Shown piece by piece: positions 37,047 to 47,952 of a stretch of DNA of 64,000 bases; position 1 is the stretch's first letter; each line of letters begins with the position of its first letter. The stretch comes from Cinnamomum chago (lineage: Eukaryota > Streptophyta > Magnoliopsida > Laurales > Lauraceae). The DNA lies in contig CP142455.1 of assembly GCA_038049695.1 (NCBI GenBank), positions 30,665,501 to 30,729,500 on the forward strand, given 5' to 3'. A program made the position numbers and the translations under genes. Under the pieces are notes generated by a model. It was not told where the DNA came from, did not search any database, and was given only the letters and a program-made list of their open reading frames with translations.

Positions 37047-38756
37047 GTCGCTGCTCCCAAAGTATAAAAAAAAAAAAGAAAAAAAAAAAGGGAAACCATG
37101 CCTAACCGACCACGTTTGTGCAGCAGGAAATATTTTTCATGATTTCATGCAACGGCCAAATATGGTTTATTTTTTCGGTAAAATCCTCAAAATTCTATCT
37201 TCTCTTCACTCATGTGATTCATGGCTTCGACACAGACTTTTATTATTATTATTATTTTTTTGGTAAAAGTTCGACACAGACTTGGAAATGCTATTAAGGG
37301 CCGTTAAAACTAGTACTGGAGATGAATTTTAAGATTCATTGCCAATATTTTTTTTCTGTAAGTGGACCCAATTGAGGAGAGAATTGAATTTGGCGTCTAA
37401 TGTATATGAGAAGTTTAAGTAGATCCAACTCTTTCTATAAAATATCTTCTAAATTTTAATTATGATTTTTTATATCTAATGCTAATATCAATATAGCATC
37501 TCGATTTCTTTAAGTATTAAAACCGGGGCTTCGATGAGCAAATATTATAATGGCTAAACCAAAATGGCCATTCTTAACTTGTAGAAGCCAGGATTCATTA
37601 TTAGCCTAATATAATTAAAATTGGAAACTCTTAACTTATTTTTTTTATTGTAGAGAAACTCTAATTGATTTTGTTTAAAAGACCCGTATGAACCTTTTTT
37701 TTTTTTTTAAGATAAACTCTAATTGTTTTTGTTTAAAAGACCCGTATGAGAGGCTTAGCACAGCCCGATAAAAGATGGGTCCATTCATTTTGGTCAGCTT
37801 GAATTTTTACAAGTAGGCCTTACTGAGGAGAAAAATGAATTTATCACTCGCTATTATATTATCTGTCAGTTAGCAAATATGATAACAAATCAGACAAAAG
37901 TGGTTAGTTCTAAGCTTGAAGAAGCACAAACACATTATTGGCCTAATATTCGTGGACATACTTAAGTTGTGAACTGCAATGAATTAATTTTCATTTTTTT
38001 TATTTTGATTTAAAAAAAAAACTTCTATGGGGCTTAGCATGGCCCTATGAAAATGAGTTCATAAGTGAGACCTATTGAGAAGAGTAATGAGTTTGACTTC
38101 CACTATTAGATCATGTGAGGATTCTTGGTGGATCCTACTCAAATTGAGTGAAATTTGATGAGGGCTCATAATTATAGTATAATTTATTTGGTTTGTTTGG
38201 ATTTTGTATAAGTGCCTATTGAGAAGCATCTTGGATTTGTTAGATTACTATTAGATTTTGTGAGAACTTTTAACATGTCAAACTCTATTGGAATGGAATT
38301 TCATTGGAGCTCGTAAAATAAGGTGTGATTTATTTTGATTTGTTTAAATCGTTTATAAGTGGGCCACATCAAAGAGAGTTATGAATTTGTGAGACTAATG
38401 TTAGATTATATGAGAATTTTTAAGTGGGACCAACTCCAATTGATTAGAATTTCTAATGAAATCACGGTCATATATTATATAATGAGTCCACAGGAAGGTA
38501 AACCTGACTCTAGAATGAGAGTTATGCAGCCTGCTTGTGGAAGAACATTGCCCATTCCAATTGGTAGGCCAATTCTAAAAGTAAAGAGATTTAGAATGCA
38601 TGCTGGTGTTTTAGATTTTAGATGTGGGACCCATTTAATTTAAGAGAGTGGGTTGAGAGTTTATAAAGAATAATGTAGAAAAATTTTGTTTAGAAATTGA
38701 CAAGGGTAATTTTGGAAAAAAATAAAAATAGTTGCGTGAGTAGTTCTGAAGGAGGA
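37047..38756. repeat. Spacer with degenerate tandem repeats of about 150 bp
   Basis: Units with TTAGAT...TGTGAGAA...TTTAAGTGGGACCAACTC-like content recur at about 38065, 38216 and 38370, with weaker relatives near 37368 and 37830. A short block around AAAAGACCCGTATGA is duplicated at 37676-37690 and 37735-37749. No gene seen. Confidence 0.5.
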
Positions 38757-38770
38757 TATCGAGAAGAGAG

Positions 38771-39469
38771 TTGCTAAATGCACACTGAATTTTTATTTCC
38801 ACACTTATTCTCTTACACCCACCACTTAAGTTAAAAAGTTAACAAAATCACTCTCCACACACTCCATTTTTCGTAAACTACACTAACGTATCTCTCTACA
38901 CTCCCTCTCTCCCTCCCACCCTCCCAGTACTCTCTTCCTTTCTCCCTCTCCCTCCCTCTCTACCTCCCTCCGTCAGTCACTCGTCACACGCTCTCACTCT
39001 CTCCCCATCTCCTCATCTCTCTTCGTCTCCATACTCACCTGTCGCTCTCCCTCTCTACTTGTCCCCCTCTCCCTCTCTCTCTCCCTCTCCCTGCCCACCT
39101 CTACCCGCCGCCGCCCTCTCTCTGTCTCCTGTCTGCCTTCACCCGCCACCCACTCTGCCTCTCCCTCTTTTTCTCTCCCTGCCCACCTCCACCCACTGAT
39201 TCCATCTCCCTCTCTCTCTCTCCCTCTCTCTCTCCCCCTCTCTCTCCCTCTCTCCTTCGTTCCCACTCCCCCACCGGCAGTGCTGCCGGAGGGGGCAATG
39301 GTGGCTAGGGTGGGGCTGGGGCTGGGGGGTGGGTGACGAGGTGAGTGTAGAAAGAAGTTGGGTGAGGTATAGAATTTGATAGGTGTCCATTTAGGCAATT
39401 TACCCATGGGTATATTAGCCATGAAAAATTGCATTGTGAGGAAAGAAAAATTCAGTGTGTGTTTAGCAG
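38771..39469. mobile_element. Mutator-like TIR element with CT-rich interior
   Basis: The ends TTGCTAAATGCACACTG and, inverted, CTGCTAAACACACACTG extend to a 24-bp terminal inverted repeat. Outside, TATCGAGAAGAG (38757-38768) and TATTGAGAAAGAG (39475-39487) look like an imperfect, not quite flush target duplication. The interior is mostly (CT)n and CCCTCTC repeats, so long Arg-Glu or Ser-Pro frames there are low complexity. Confidence 0.6.
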
Positions 39470-39487
39470 TTTTCTATTGAGAAAGAG

Positions 39488-41060
39488 GGTTAAATTAAAT
39501 GAGCTAAGGTGTCATACTATCATTGGAGAGTGCCCAGGGTTGCTTCATACTATTGTGCAGTGACATTGCACCTAGACAAGCCCCTTCCAAACACTCAACG
39601 AGTCTGATCAAATGATGGCCTGTTCTAAGACTGCGTATGTGCTTAATGCAGTTTCGTAGAAGTGGAGGGCCACCCATGTGACAAGACTCAAAGAGTATTT
39701 GGAAGAGCCATCTCGAGTCACAATTTCTTTTTTACTTTCCTTAGCATGAAAGCCCTTACGATAGAGGGTCAAATATCATTTGAATGTGCATGTATCATTA
39801 ACCCTAGGAGAAACTAGGATTTTATATTGGTAAAAAGCTTAGTCAAAATAAAATACAACAGAAAAAACTCCGAATTTTTTATAATGCAATCACTTGAGTG
39901 TAAATTATATAAATATGACCCAAAATATCATTATTCACGTGAGATGGTGAAAATGTCAAAATAAAAAACAACCAACAAAAAAACCCCAATTTCTGTACTA
40001 ATAGAAATTTTGCTAAAAAAGTGTTTAATTTAGTATGAGACATAGCACCAGCACCCTGGTTGATTGTAAGAGGTTATAGTCACAAAAAAAATCTCCGATT
40101 TTTTTTAATGCAATAAAAAGAACTTATAAAATTGGGATTCTAAATTTTGGTTCCAAAATGAAAATTTTTATGGTATAAGTTCCAAACCAAAATGCCTCTA
40201 TACCCAAGATTACTAGAGCATTATACGCATCAAAAACATGATTTGCTTGAGTAGTAAATTGGCTCCCAGATAAATGCAATTAGATATTAGAACACTCAGG
40301 CCCAGGAATATAAACAACATTCAAATAATCTGATGAAGTAAATCAAATCTAAGAAAATCAAGGAAATAAAAAATATCGAGCAAGAAATTGAAAGATAGAG
40401 AAGTTGAAATGCATATCTAATCCATGGTAATAATAGCAAAATCTGTTGATTAAAAAGAACACATAGGGGCCATAGCCATTAAATAATTTCCAGATTGAAA
40501 GAGCTTCTCAGGATTCATGTCATAAATCTCCAACATGCCCAAGTCCTTGTCAGTAATTCCTCTAACGAAACAGGCCCTGAATGAGTTGCTTGTCACTTAC
40601 CTAATGCCTCCTCCTTATCGTGGGGCCTAAGAGCATAAATAAAAACACCCCTAAACAATCTACTACTAATTTAATAAAAAGAAAAAGGAAAAAAATTACT
40701 ACTCGAAAGTAGCCAATGTATACTGTTTTTGTTATTCCTTATTTTCCTGAAAATTTGATTATTCTTAAAGACCTATTTCTTTGGTGTTTTTTTTTACACC
40801 ATGTTTGTTGATTACTTTATACATTGCTTGGCCAGATCAAAGGGTTGCTCCTTTTACAAAATTTGATGGATAGGGCAGTAGCTAGCTAGTAACAATCACC
40901 CAGAATTTTGTATTTTGAGTAATTGATTTAATAATTAAGAGTCATGTGCAGTGAGGGCCCCACCAATTATTGTATATGGAGGAAGGATCAAGGAAGCCAT
41001 TGAATAAAAACAAAAAACAGTTGATGCCCTTTTTCCATTAACATTATTATTAGTGTTTTT
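39488..41060. other. Upstream spacer of the receptor-like protein gene; no gene seen
   Basis: AT-rich, no recognised coding region or repeat family. The last few hundred bases probably hold the promoter of the gene at 41150. Confidence 0.5.
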
Positions 41061-41065
41061 GCTTC

Positions 41066-41072
41066 TATAAAT
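41066..41072 (+). promoter_or_regulatory. TATA box of receptor-like protein gene
   Basis: TATAAAT lies 84 bases before the ATG at 41150. Transcription would start near 41095-41105, giving a leader of about 50 bases. Confidence 0.6.
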
Positions 41073-41149
41073 GCCCACCGACTCTCCCTAAAACTCATCA
41101 CATCATCAGGTCTTGCTTGAAATCAATCGATCTAAGAGCAATACTGAAT

Positions 41150-44044
41150 ATGGATTACGTCTCCCTCCCTTTCACTAAATCCTCATGTTGTTTCCTCTCA
41201 CTTCTTGCCTTTGCACTGCAACTACTAATGCTCTTCCAAACCTCTCTCTCATTTTCCTCTATTGGCAGTCACAACACTTCGTCACAGTGCCTTCATGATG
41301 AGAAAGTAGCGTTGCTTCAACTCAAGCTTGGTTTTTTTATAGACCGCGGGGAGTATAATTCCTCTTCAAAGCTTGATTCTTGGAATCAAGCCACTGATTG
41401 TTGCTATTGGGATGGCATCACATGCGAAGAGAGCACAGGCCACGTGATTGGACTTGATCTCTATGAGAGTTGGATTGAAGGTCAAATAGACTCTAGCCTC
41501 TTCAATCTTCGCAGCATCCAAAAGCTCGACCTTTCTTGGAACAATTTCTATCCTCACCCAATACCATCTGGGCTAAGCCACCTCACCAATTTGACCCATT
41601 TGAGCCTCTCATCATCACATTTCACTGGCCAAATCCCATGGGAAATATCAAGATTGACCAAGCTCATTTCCTTGGATCTCTCTTCAAACAGCCTAAAGCT
41701 CAAAAGCCCAAACCTTACAACACTCATTGGAAACTTATCCAACATCCAAGTACTCTTTCTTGACGAGGTAGACATCTCGGAGGAGCATGGTGGCAAGTGG
41801 GCCCAAGCAATGCCCAATCTTCAAAAGTTGAGCTTATGTGGTTGTGGTCTTCAAGGACCTATCGTTCCCTCTCTTTTACAAATTCCCGATCTATCTCAAC
41901 TCTTCCTGGATGGAAACAATCTCTCCTCCATTGTTGTACCTGATTTCCAAGGTGACTCCTCCGCTTTGACATCTCTCACCCTTCGCGGCTGTGGTTTGTA
42001 TGGAAAACTTCCTTCTTCAATTGCAAATCTTACCCATCTTGAGTATCTAGATCTTTCATCAAACAACTTTGTCGGAACAATTCCTTCGTCGTATGGAGAC
42101 AAGCTCAAACATCTCATTTATCTCAGTTTAGCTGATAATTCACTCGAGGGTTCTATTCCATTCTCTTTGTTTTCACACCCGTCTTTGATAACTTTGGTTC
42201 TTTATTACAACATGTTTAGTGGTTGGCTTCTTGACTTTCATAATGTATCAACTTCCGTGTTGGAAAACATCTACTTGGGCCACAACAAATTGCATGGGCC
42301 AATTCCAAGGCCAGTCTTTGAGCTTACACATTTGAAGTTTCTTTCACTCTCAAACAACAGCTTTACGGGCATTATAGGACTTCAAATGTTTCATAACCTG
42401 AAGAACCTCTCAACTCTTGATCTTTCAGACAACGGATTGTCCTTCATCAACAACAACAGTGATGCTCATGTAATCTCCTCATTACAAATTCGGTCTTTGA
42501 GACTACGTTTGTGCAACATTGGTGAGTTCCCAAAAATCCTTCAAAATCTTACCCATCTGGATGCTCTAGATCTTTCAAAGAACAAAATCCAGGGTGAAAT
42601 ACCCACTTGGATATGGAAGGTGGGAAATGGGAATCTACAACTACTTAATCTCTCTAACAACTTTTTGAAGAGTTTTGAAAGTCCGATGCCTGACTTTTCA
42701 TCAAGTCGTTTACAGTTTGTTGATCTTAATTCCAATAGATTACATGGGTCACTCCCAGTCATGCCACCTCAAGTCTACTTCGCAGACTACTCAAACAATA
42801 ACTTCTCATTTATTATGCCATCTAACTTAAGTTTCACTTCAATCAATTTCTTTTTTATTTCAGGTAATAACATAAGCGGAGTAATCCCTTCATCAATTTG
42901 TAAAGCACACTCACTTGAAGTCCTTGATCTGTCAAATAACCACTTTAGCGGAAACATTCCAACTTGTCTCGGTGAAATTGGCAATTCCCTCAAAATATTG
43001 AATTTGCGAAGAAATTCTTTTACAGGCACTGTACCTGACTCATTTAAAAAAGAATGTTGTTTGAGGACGCTTGATCTTAATAGCAACCAATTAGAAGGGC
43101 CAATACCGAGATCATTAGCCAATTGCAAGACACTGGAGGTCTTAAACCTTGGAAAGAATCATCTAAATGATACCTTCCCATTTTGGTTAGAAAATCTATC
43201 CAACTTGAGCATTTTGATCTTGCGATCCAACAAGTTTCACGGCCCGATTGCCTATTCTCATACCAAAAAACCCTTGTTCCCAATTTTGCAGATCTTTGAC
43301 ATTTCTTCCAATTATTTTATAGGCAATGTTCCACCAAGCTTTTTTCTGAATTGGAAATTGATGGCGGGAGAAGGTGATTCAAATGACAAAATTCTCAGAT
43401 ACCACATGAATTTTGACATTGGTGAAAGTTACTATCAAGACTCAGTGACTGTGAGCACGAAAGGGCTTGATCTAAATGTGGTTAAGATCAACACTGACTT
43501 GACTTTATTGGATCTATCAAATAATAGATTTGTGGGGGAGATTTCACGATCACTATACAATCTCAAGTTACTCCGTTGGCTCAATTTCTCACACAATGAT
43601 TTCAATGGCACCATATCAGCTTCATTTGAAAATTTAACACAGCTCGAGTCGTTAGATCTTTCAAGAAATAGTTTATCGGGGGAGATCCCTTGGCAGCTGA
43701 CAAAGCTTACATTTCTTGAAGTCTTGAACCTCTCTGAAAATCACCTCTCTGGAAGCATCCCTCAAAGCCAACAATTCCTCACATTTACCAACAGTTCTTT
43801 CACAGGGAACATTGGTTTATGTGGACCACCATTATCAACAAAATGTGGAGATACCGAGGCTACACCACCATCAACCATCAACAATTTTGGCTTGGATGGG
43901 GAGAGAGCGATTGATTGGAAATTTGCGTGGATAGGATTTGGAGTTGGATTTGGATTTGGAATTGGAATAGTCTTTTGGGCTATAGCACTTCGTAGAAAAG
44001 GAAGGAGAAAATACATGCACTCATTGACGGAATGTTGCTCTTGA
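41150..44044 (+). CDS. LRR receptor-like protein (RLP), single exon, intact
   Basis: 964 residues. The first ATG after the likely transcription start is at 41150. Order: signal peptide (about 1-36, MDYVSLPFTK then a hydrophobic run), N-terminal cap with Cys47 and the DCCYWDGITC motif (83-92), about 30 extracellular leucine-rich repeats with LxxLxLxxNxLxGxIP spacing, a non-LRR island (about 735-780) before the last four repeats, the Cys pair around GLCGPPLSTKC (890-899), a short acidic spacer, a membrane helix with G-rich GVGFGFGIGI (about 926-947) and a basic tail RRKGRRKYMHSLTECCS. There is no kinase. RLPs of this plan (Cf, Ve and RLP groups) sit in the plasma membrane and act in immunity or development, usually with SOBIR1-type adaptor kinases; the ligand cannot be predicted. 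It lacks introns, as most RLPs do, and is the only intact host gene here. Confidence 0.95.
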   Translation: MDYVSLPFTKSSCCFLSLLAFALQLLMLFQTSLSFSSIGSHNTSSQCLHDEKVALLQLKLGFFIDRGEYNSSSKLDSWNQATDCCYWDGITCEESTGHVIGLDLYESWIEGQIDSSLFNLRSIQKLDLSWNNFYPHPIPSGLSHLTNLTHLSLSSSHFTGQIPWEISRLTKLISLDLSSNSLKLKSPNLTTLIGNLSNIQVLFLDEVDISEEHGGKWAQAMPNLQKLSLCGCGLQGPIVPSLLQIPDLSQLFLDGNNLSSIVVPDFQGDSSALTSLTLRGCGLYGKLPSSIANLTHLEYLDLSSNNFVGTIPSSYGDKLKHLIYLSLADNSLEGSIPFSLFSHPSLITLVLYYNMFSGWLLDFHNVSTSVLENIYLGHNKLHGPIPRPVFELTHLKFLSLSNNSFTGIIGLQMFHNLKNLSTLDLSDNGLSFINNNSDAHVISSLQIRSLRLRLCNIGEFPKILQNLTHLDALDLSKNKIQGEIPTWIWKVGNGNLQLLNLSNNFLKSFESPMPDFSSSRLQFVDLNSNRLHGSLPVMPPQVYFADYSNNNFSFIMPSNLSFTSINFFFISGNNISGVIPSSICKAHSLEVLDLSNNHFSGNIPTCLGEIGNSLKILNLRRNSFTGTVPDSFKKECCLRTLDLNSNQLEGPIPRSLANCKTLEVLNLGKNHLNDTFPFWLENLSNLSILILRSNKFHGPIAYSHTKKPLFPILQIFDISSNYFIGNVPPSFFLNWKLMAGEGDSNDKILRYHMNFDIGESYYQDSVTVSTKGLDLNVVKINTDLTLLDLSNNRFVGEISRSLYNLKLLRWLNFSHNDFNGTISASFENLTQLESLDLSRNSLSGEIPWQLTKLTFLEVLNLSENHLSGSIPQSQQFLTFTNSSFTGNIGLCGPPLSTKCGDTEATPPSTINNFGLDGERAIDWKFAWIGFGVGFGFGIGIVFWAIALRRKGRRKYMHSLTECCS

Positions 44045-44138
44045 TTTTCTTTTTCTTTTTTTTTCTTTCTGATGAGTGCATTATTTGTGTATTGACATCA
44101 ATGGCAAGATTTTCAATGAAGGAGAAAGCATGAAAGAA

Positions 44139-44144
44139 AATAAA
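44139..44144 (+). terminator. Polyadenylation signal of the RLP gene
   Basis: AATAAA lies 95 bases after the stop codon, at a plausible distance for a plant 3' end. Confidence 0.5.
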
Positions 44145-44149
44145 GGCAT

Positions 44150-45885
44150 GTCACAGTAGAGAGAAGTGATGGAGTCAATTCATAAATAGTCTTGTTTTTT
44201 TTTTTTTTTTTTTGCATTTTTTGTTTTGTTTTGTTTTGAAGCAATAGTCTTGTCTTTTGCTATCTACTAGAAGTTGTGGCATATGTACAATATCATGTAA
44301 GAAGAATTAATAGAATTAATAATTTTATTTGGACTACCAGACAAGTGCAATCTCTCCAACTTAATTCTTTCAACATGATTTTTTCCATTTCCTTTTTTTT
44401 CTCCTTTTTCAATTTTTCTTTTTCTTTTTTGAGTGGAAAAATTCTAATTGCGGTTTTCTTCCCATAGAAGGTAGTAGTGTTTCCGGTCAATTAAAGTGGA
44501 GTTTTTGTTGTCAGCACTGAAGATTTAAAAGTAGCTTATATCATTTATGGTTATGCATGTCGTGGTTAAAAGCATCAGTATATTTATCTAAATAAACTAT
44601 AATTATGTATTTGGATGAAAAATACCAACTAATGCCATGCACAATGAAATATTTGCTCTTTACAAACTCAGATTAACTTCCTAACAAACTCTGAAGTTTA
44701 AGGAGCCATTCAAAGCAATGGAACTGCCATTGCCATTTGCTTGATCCTTTTCTTTTTTCACATTTCAAAAAAAAAAAAGAAAAAAGAAAGAAATAGTAGG
44801 ATTGATCAAAAAATTAAATGACCCCAAAGGATTTAAATAAAGTGAGGGGTCTAATTGTCAAATCACCCCTGAAATCTGATTTATGGCAACTGTCATTTGG
44901 AACAATTTGAGGAACAGTTCAGATTTAGTCAATTTTGGATTGGGAAGTAATTGGACCAACTAAAGCTACTCGCTGGTTACCCCATGGGGAGAAATGTTCC
45001 AATGCAACTCTTAGAAAACAGAACTCCCATACAAACAGCAGTTTGCATGAAAGGTCATCTATCAAATTTAAATTCTTTAGCTTTAAAAAAGAGATTTTAA
45101 AGAGTAGATCATGTGAGACTTGGAAAATTAATTTCTTTCAGATGAAGAAGAAAAGAAGAGATGAAGGTTAAAGAGACCACATTGTCAAAGACTCCTTTGG
45201 CCACGTTGGATACAGATAATCTCTTGGATCTATTGGATCGATTGGAGTAGGTAGATACCTAACATAATCTCTTCAAGTCTCTATTGCCAAGGCATCTAAC
45301 AGAATCTATTATCGGATGTCTCTATTGTCCAGATCTCGCCATCTAACATAATCTATTGGATCGATTGGAGTGGGTAAATACCTAAAACTCCTCTCCAATT
45401 CAAAATGGGGTCAAAATTGAACATGAGAAACATCCATGTCTTTTTCAGCGTCGGTCAGGTCAAACTGAACCCAGACATTCTCACGAGTCAAGCATTAATG
45501 GGCTGGATTTGAGCAGTGTTTTTATGGTCGAGCACTACATTCAACCTAACTTTATGTTCAAATAATCACACAGCCCATCTTGGCCTATGTATGCTTAATG
45601 TCCTGATGCAGCCGTAAATATTTAGCGAAAAATGATATATATAAATTTCGTAAATGTACTGGACTTGGATTGGGACCTAAATGCGAGCCCAATCGCCTGG
45701 GTTGATCTATTGGACAAGACAAAGCAACCCAACCTGGCCCAAGAACGCAATTAATAAACCCCATCAAAGACACGAAAACACTGCTAAACCATGCGCTGCT
45801 AGAAGCTCCCACATGTTCTACGTCAAATGAAATAATATATATTGCATGATGTATTACCAAACTAAATTTACAACATCCGCCCTAA
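44150..45885. other. No gene seen; downstream spacer
   Basis: It contains a T run (44195-44213). A segment around TCTATTGGATCGATTGGAGT is duplicated at about 45228 and 45352 (124 bp apart). No coding family recognised. Confidence 0.5.
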
Positions 45886-46520
45886 TCTGGAAGGTGGGCT
45901 GTGTTTGCGTAACATTGATGAGCTCAATGAAGCTTGTCTTTTGAAGCTCAGCTTGGTCTCATTATCTTCGTCATGGGCTCAATGGTTCAAAGCAAGATGC
46001 TGTAAAGGGTGTTCTCCTTGGCATCCAGCATCTAATCTGTCTGGCTCCTGCATATGGATGCGGATCAAGAAATTATCTGATTTCATATTTCAAAATAGCC
46101 ATTGGCAGTTGGGTGATGGAAATAGCATTAGTTTGTGGTTTGACAAATGGCAATCAGTTCTCTCTAGCCCAGAAGTTCCAGCAGTTTTCCTTCTCCCGGA
46201 CAGACACTGTTCATGATCTCTCCAACAACAATTAGTGGGTCATTCCTAGTTACCTTCCCCAGCAGCTGGTTTCTGTGGTTTCAAACATTCAAGGCAGTTT
46301 CGAGCAATACAACCTGCTTTGGTATAATTGGAGCTTCTAGAGATCTGCGTGGGATTCAATAGATGGATCATCTATTGAATACATGCTTGGTAACCGTGAT
46401 GGATCATCATCATCATTATCATTAAAGATCATTAAAGCGTTGTCCAAATTTTGTTTGGCCAACTATATGAAATTTGTTTCTCCATTCAGATCTATTCTAA
46501 GCCAATCCTTAGATAAGTAA
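45886..46520 (+). pseudogene. LINE retrotransposon relic, C-terminal part of ORF2
   Basis: The frame reads LRNIDELNEACLLKLSLV, SCIWMRIKKLSDF and WQLGDGNSISLWFDKWQS, the pattern found after the RT domain in plant L1-type LINEs and leading to the zf-RVT region (WxxGxGxxxxxWxDxW). It continues past 46216 with several stops to about 46500 (FCLANYMKFVSPFRSIL). No RT core, endonuclease or poly-A tail is seen, so it is a short dead fragment. Confidence 0.7.
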
Positions 46521-46534
46521 CACATCTTCAAATC

Positions 46535-46645
46535 CACATTAATATTTGTAAATATGAACATTCGGACCCTTCTAACATATTCTCAACTTAGCAAATAAGA
46601 AGCCATTGTACCTGGAAAGGGGCGGTGCCTAAAAGAAGATTAGGA
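46535..46645. repeat. Dispersed repeat shared with 6893-7005
   Basis: It matches the earlier copy by eye over about 100 bases, in the same orientation. It lies right after the LINE relic. Confidence 0.6.
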
Positions 46646-47065
46646 CCTCATCTTGAATATTATATCCACACAAGTTCAAGCATGCATGCAAGTATGCCTA
46701 AACCTCTTCCTCCTGTTCATTTTTTATTTTTATTGTTATTTTTATTTTTTATGTATCATTTACTTTAAGATCCAACCATGATAAACACGACACACTAAGC
46801 TCATGGCCAACCGAGAACTTTTCTCAGGAGACATTTTCTTTTGGAAAGATTTCCTAGGTGACTTCAGCAACCATTTTGGCTTCCTTCATATTAGCAAATT
46901 ATTAAAAAAAAAAAACTGATTTAGTCATATACAATAAGTAAAAAAAAAAAATCTAAAAAATCTATTTAAACTCTTCAAAACAACTTTGTGTTGCAACCTG
47001 CTTCAAAACAGAGCCACAGTTTAGTTGGTTTTTTTTTTTTTCTTTTTGGGCTTTTTTTTCTTTTC

Positions 47066-47075
<10 letters not shown>
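46646..47075. other. No gene seen; T-rich spacer
   Basis: Homopolymer-rich (A runs near 46903 and 46941, T tracts 47030-47075) with no coding content. Confidence 0.6.

Positions 47076-47105
<30 letters not shown>
47076..47105 (+). repeat. Run of 30 G residues
   Basis: An uninterrupted G30 follows a long pyrimidine tract and directly precedes an LTR-like start (TTGTTTTGAGGCTCC). It may be an expanded polypurine tract or an assembly or sequencing artefact. Confidence 0.85.
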
Positions 47106-47107
<2 letters not shown>

Positions 47108-47952
47108 GTTTTGAGGCTCCGCCTCTTGAGAAACCCTAGTCAACCCTAGGTTGCCCTATTTGATAGGTAATTAGCATGGGTACATAGTTGAGTTATCTCT
47201 CATTTCTTAAGCCTAGTTTATAGGATTAGGGCCTTTTTAAGATTAGTAGAACCATTAGGGGTCTAGTTGAACACCCTAGAATTAGTTAGTTACAGGTCTT
47301 TAGTTGTAAATCCCAAATTATAGAAGGGCTCTTCCCTTATAGAATTGTGCAACAAACATTTAGTGACCAATTTGCCCAAAGCCTTATCCATTAGCCTAAT
47401 AAATAAAGGAGGGTACTCTAGTCATTCAACCCCAAACCCTTTCCCTCCAAAATGGAAACCCAAATGCCCCAAGTGCCCCTAGGTTCCTTCATTAGCCAAA
47501 CCATTAAGCAAGGGCATTTTGACAAATGATCCAAATACCCTCATCCTCATCCTTAGCCACATAACTAAAGGAGGGCATCTTAATCTTTTGGCCAAACCAA
47601 AGTCTATATAATGAAAACCCACTCCCATCCAACAAGAATTCCATCTCTCCCTCTCTCATCTCATTTTCCATCCTCTCCTCTCTTCTCATTTCAACTCCTC
47701 TCTAAGAATTTCTTCTTCCTCATCAAGAATTAGGGTTTCCATCTAGATCTAGAGCTTCTCCTCAAGATAAAAGAGGAATTCACCAAGGTCCAGCCACCTC
47801 CAAGTTAGAGGATCTCTATTATCTCCTAGATCTTCCTTCCCTCTCCAACCTAAGGTAACTTTCATCTCCTCTCTCCAATTCTATGTAAATCTACATATTC
47901 CTTTAGAATTCCCTTTTCTAATGCACTTTCTCTTTGGGAAATGGACGTAGGC
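47106..47952 (+). repeat. LTR-like fragment related to the following LTR
   Basis: It starts TGTTTTGAGGCTCCGCCTC, similar in layout to the next LTR start TGTGAGGCCCCACCCCTTG, and has the same order of features: AT-rich start, TATATAAT (47605-47612), CT-rich leader, AACCTAAGGTAA-type end. It is probably a truncated LTR of a sister family lying in front of the second. Confidence 0.45.

Noticed and set aside
38994-39434. Arg/Glu/Gly-rich minus-strand frames
   Set aside because: Low-complexity CT-repeat interior of the Mutator-like element.
41117-41149. N-terminal extension of the RLP starting at 41117
   Set aside because: The codon there is TTG, not ATG; the ATG at 41150 gives a standard signal peptide.
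41366-44016. Several minus-strand frames inside the RLP gene
   Set aside because: Shadows of the repeated LRR codons; no independent motifs.
45585-45860. Minus-strand frame of 91 codons before the LINE relic
   Set aside because: No recognised motif and no splice or promoter context.
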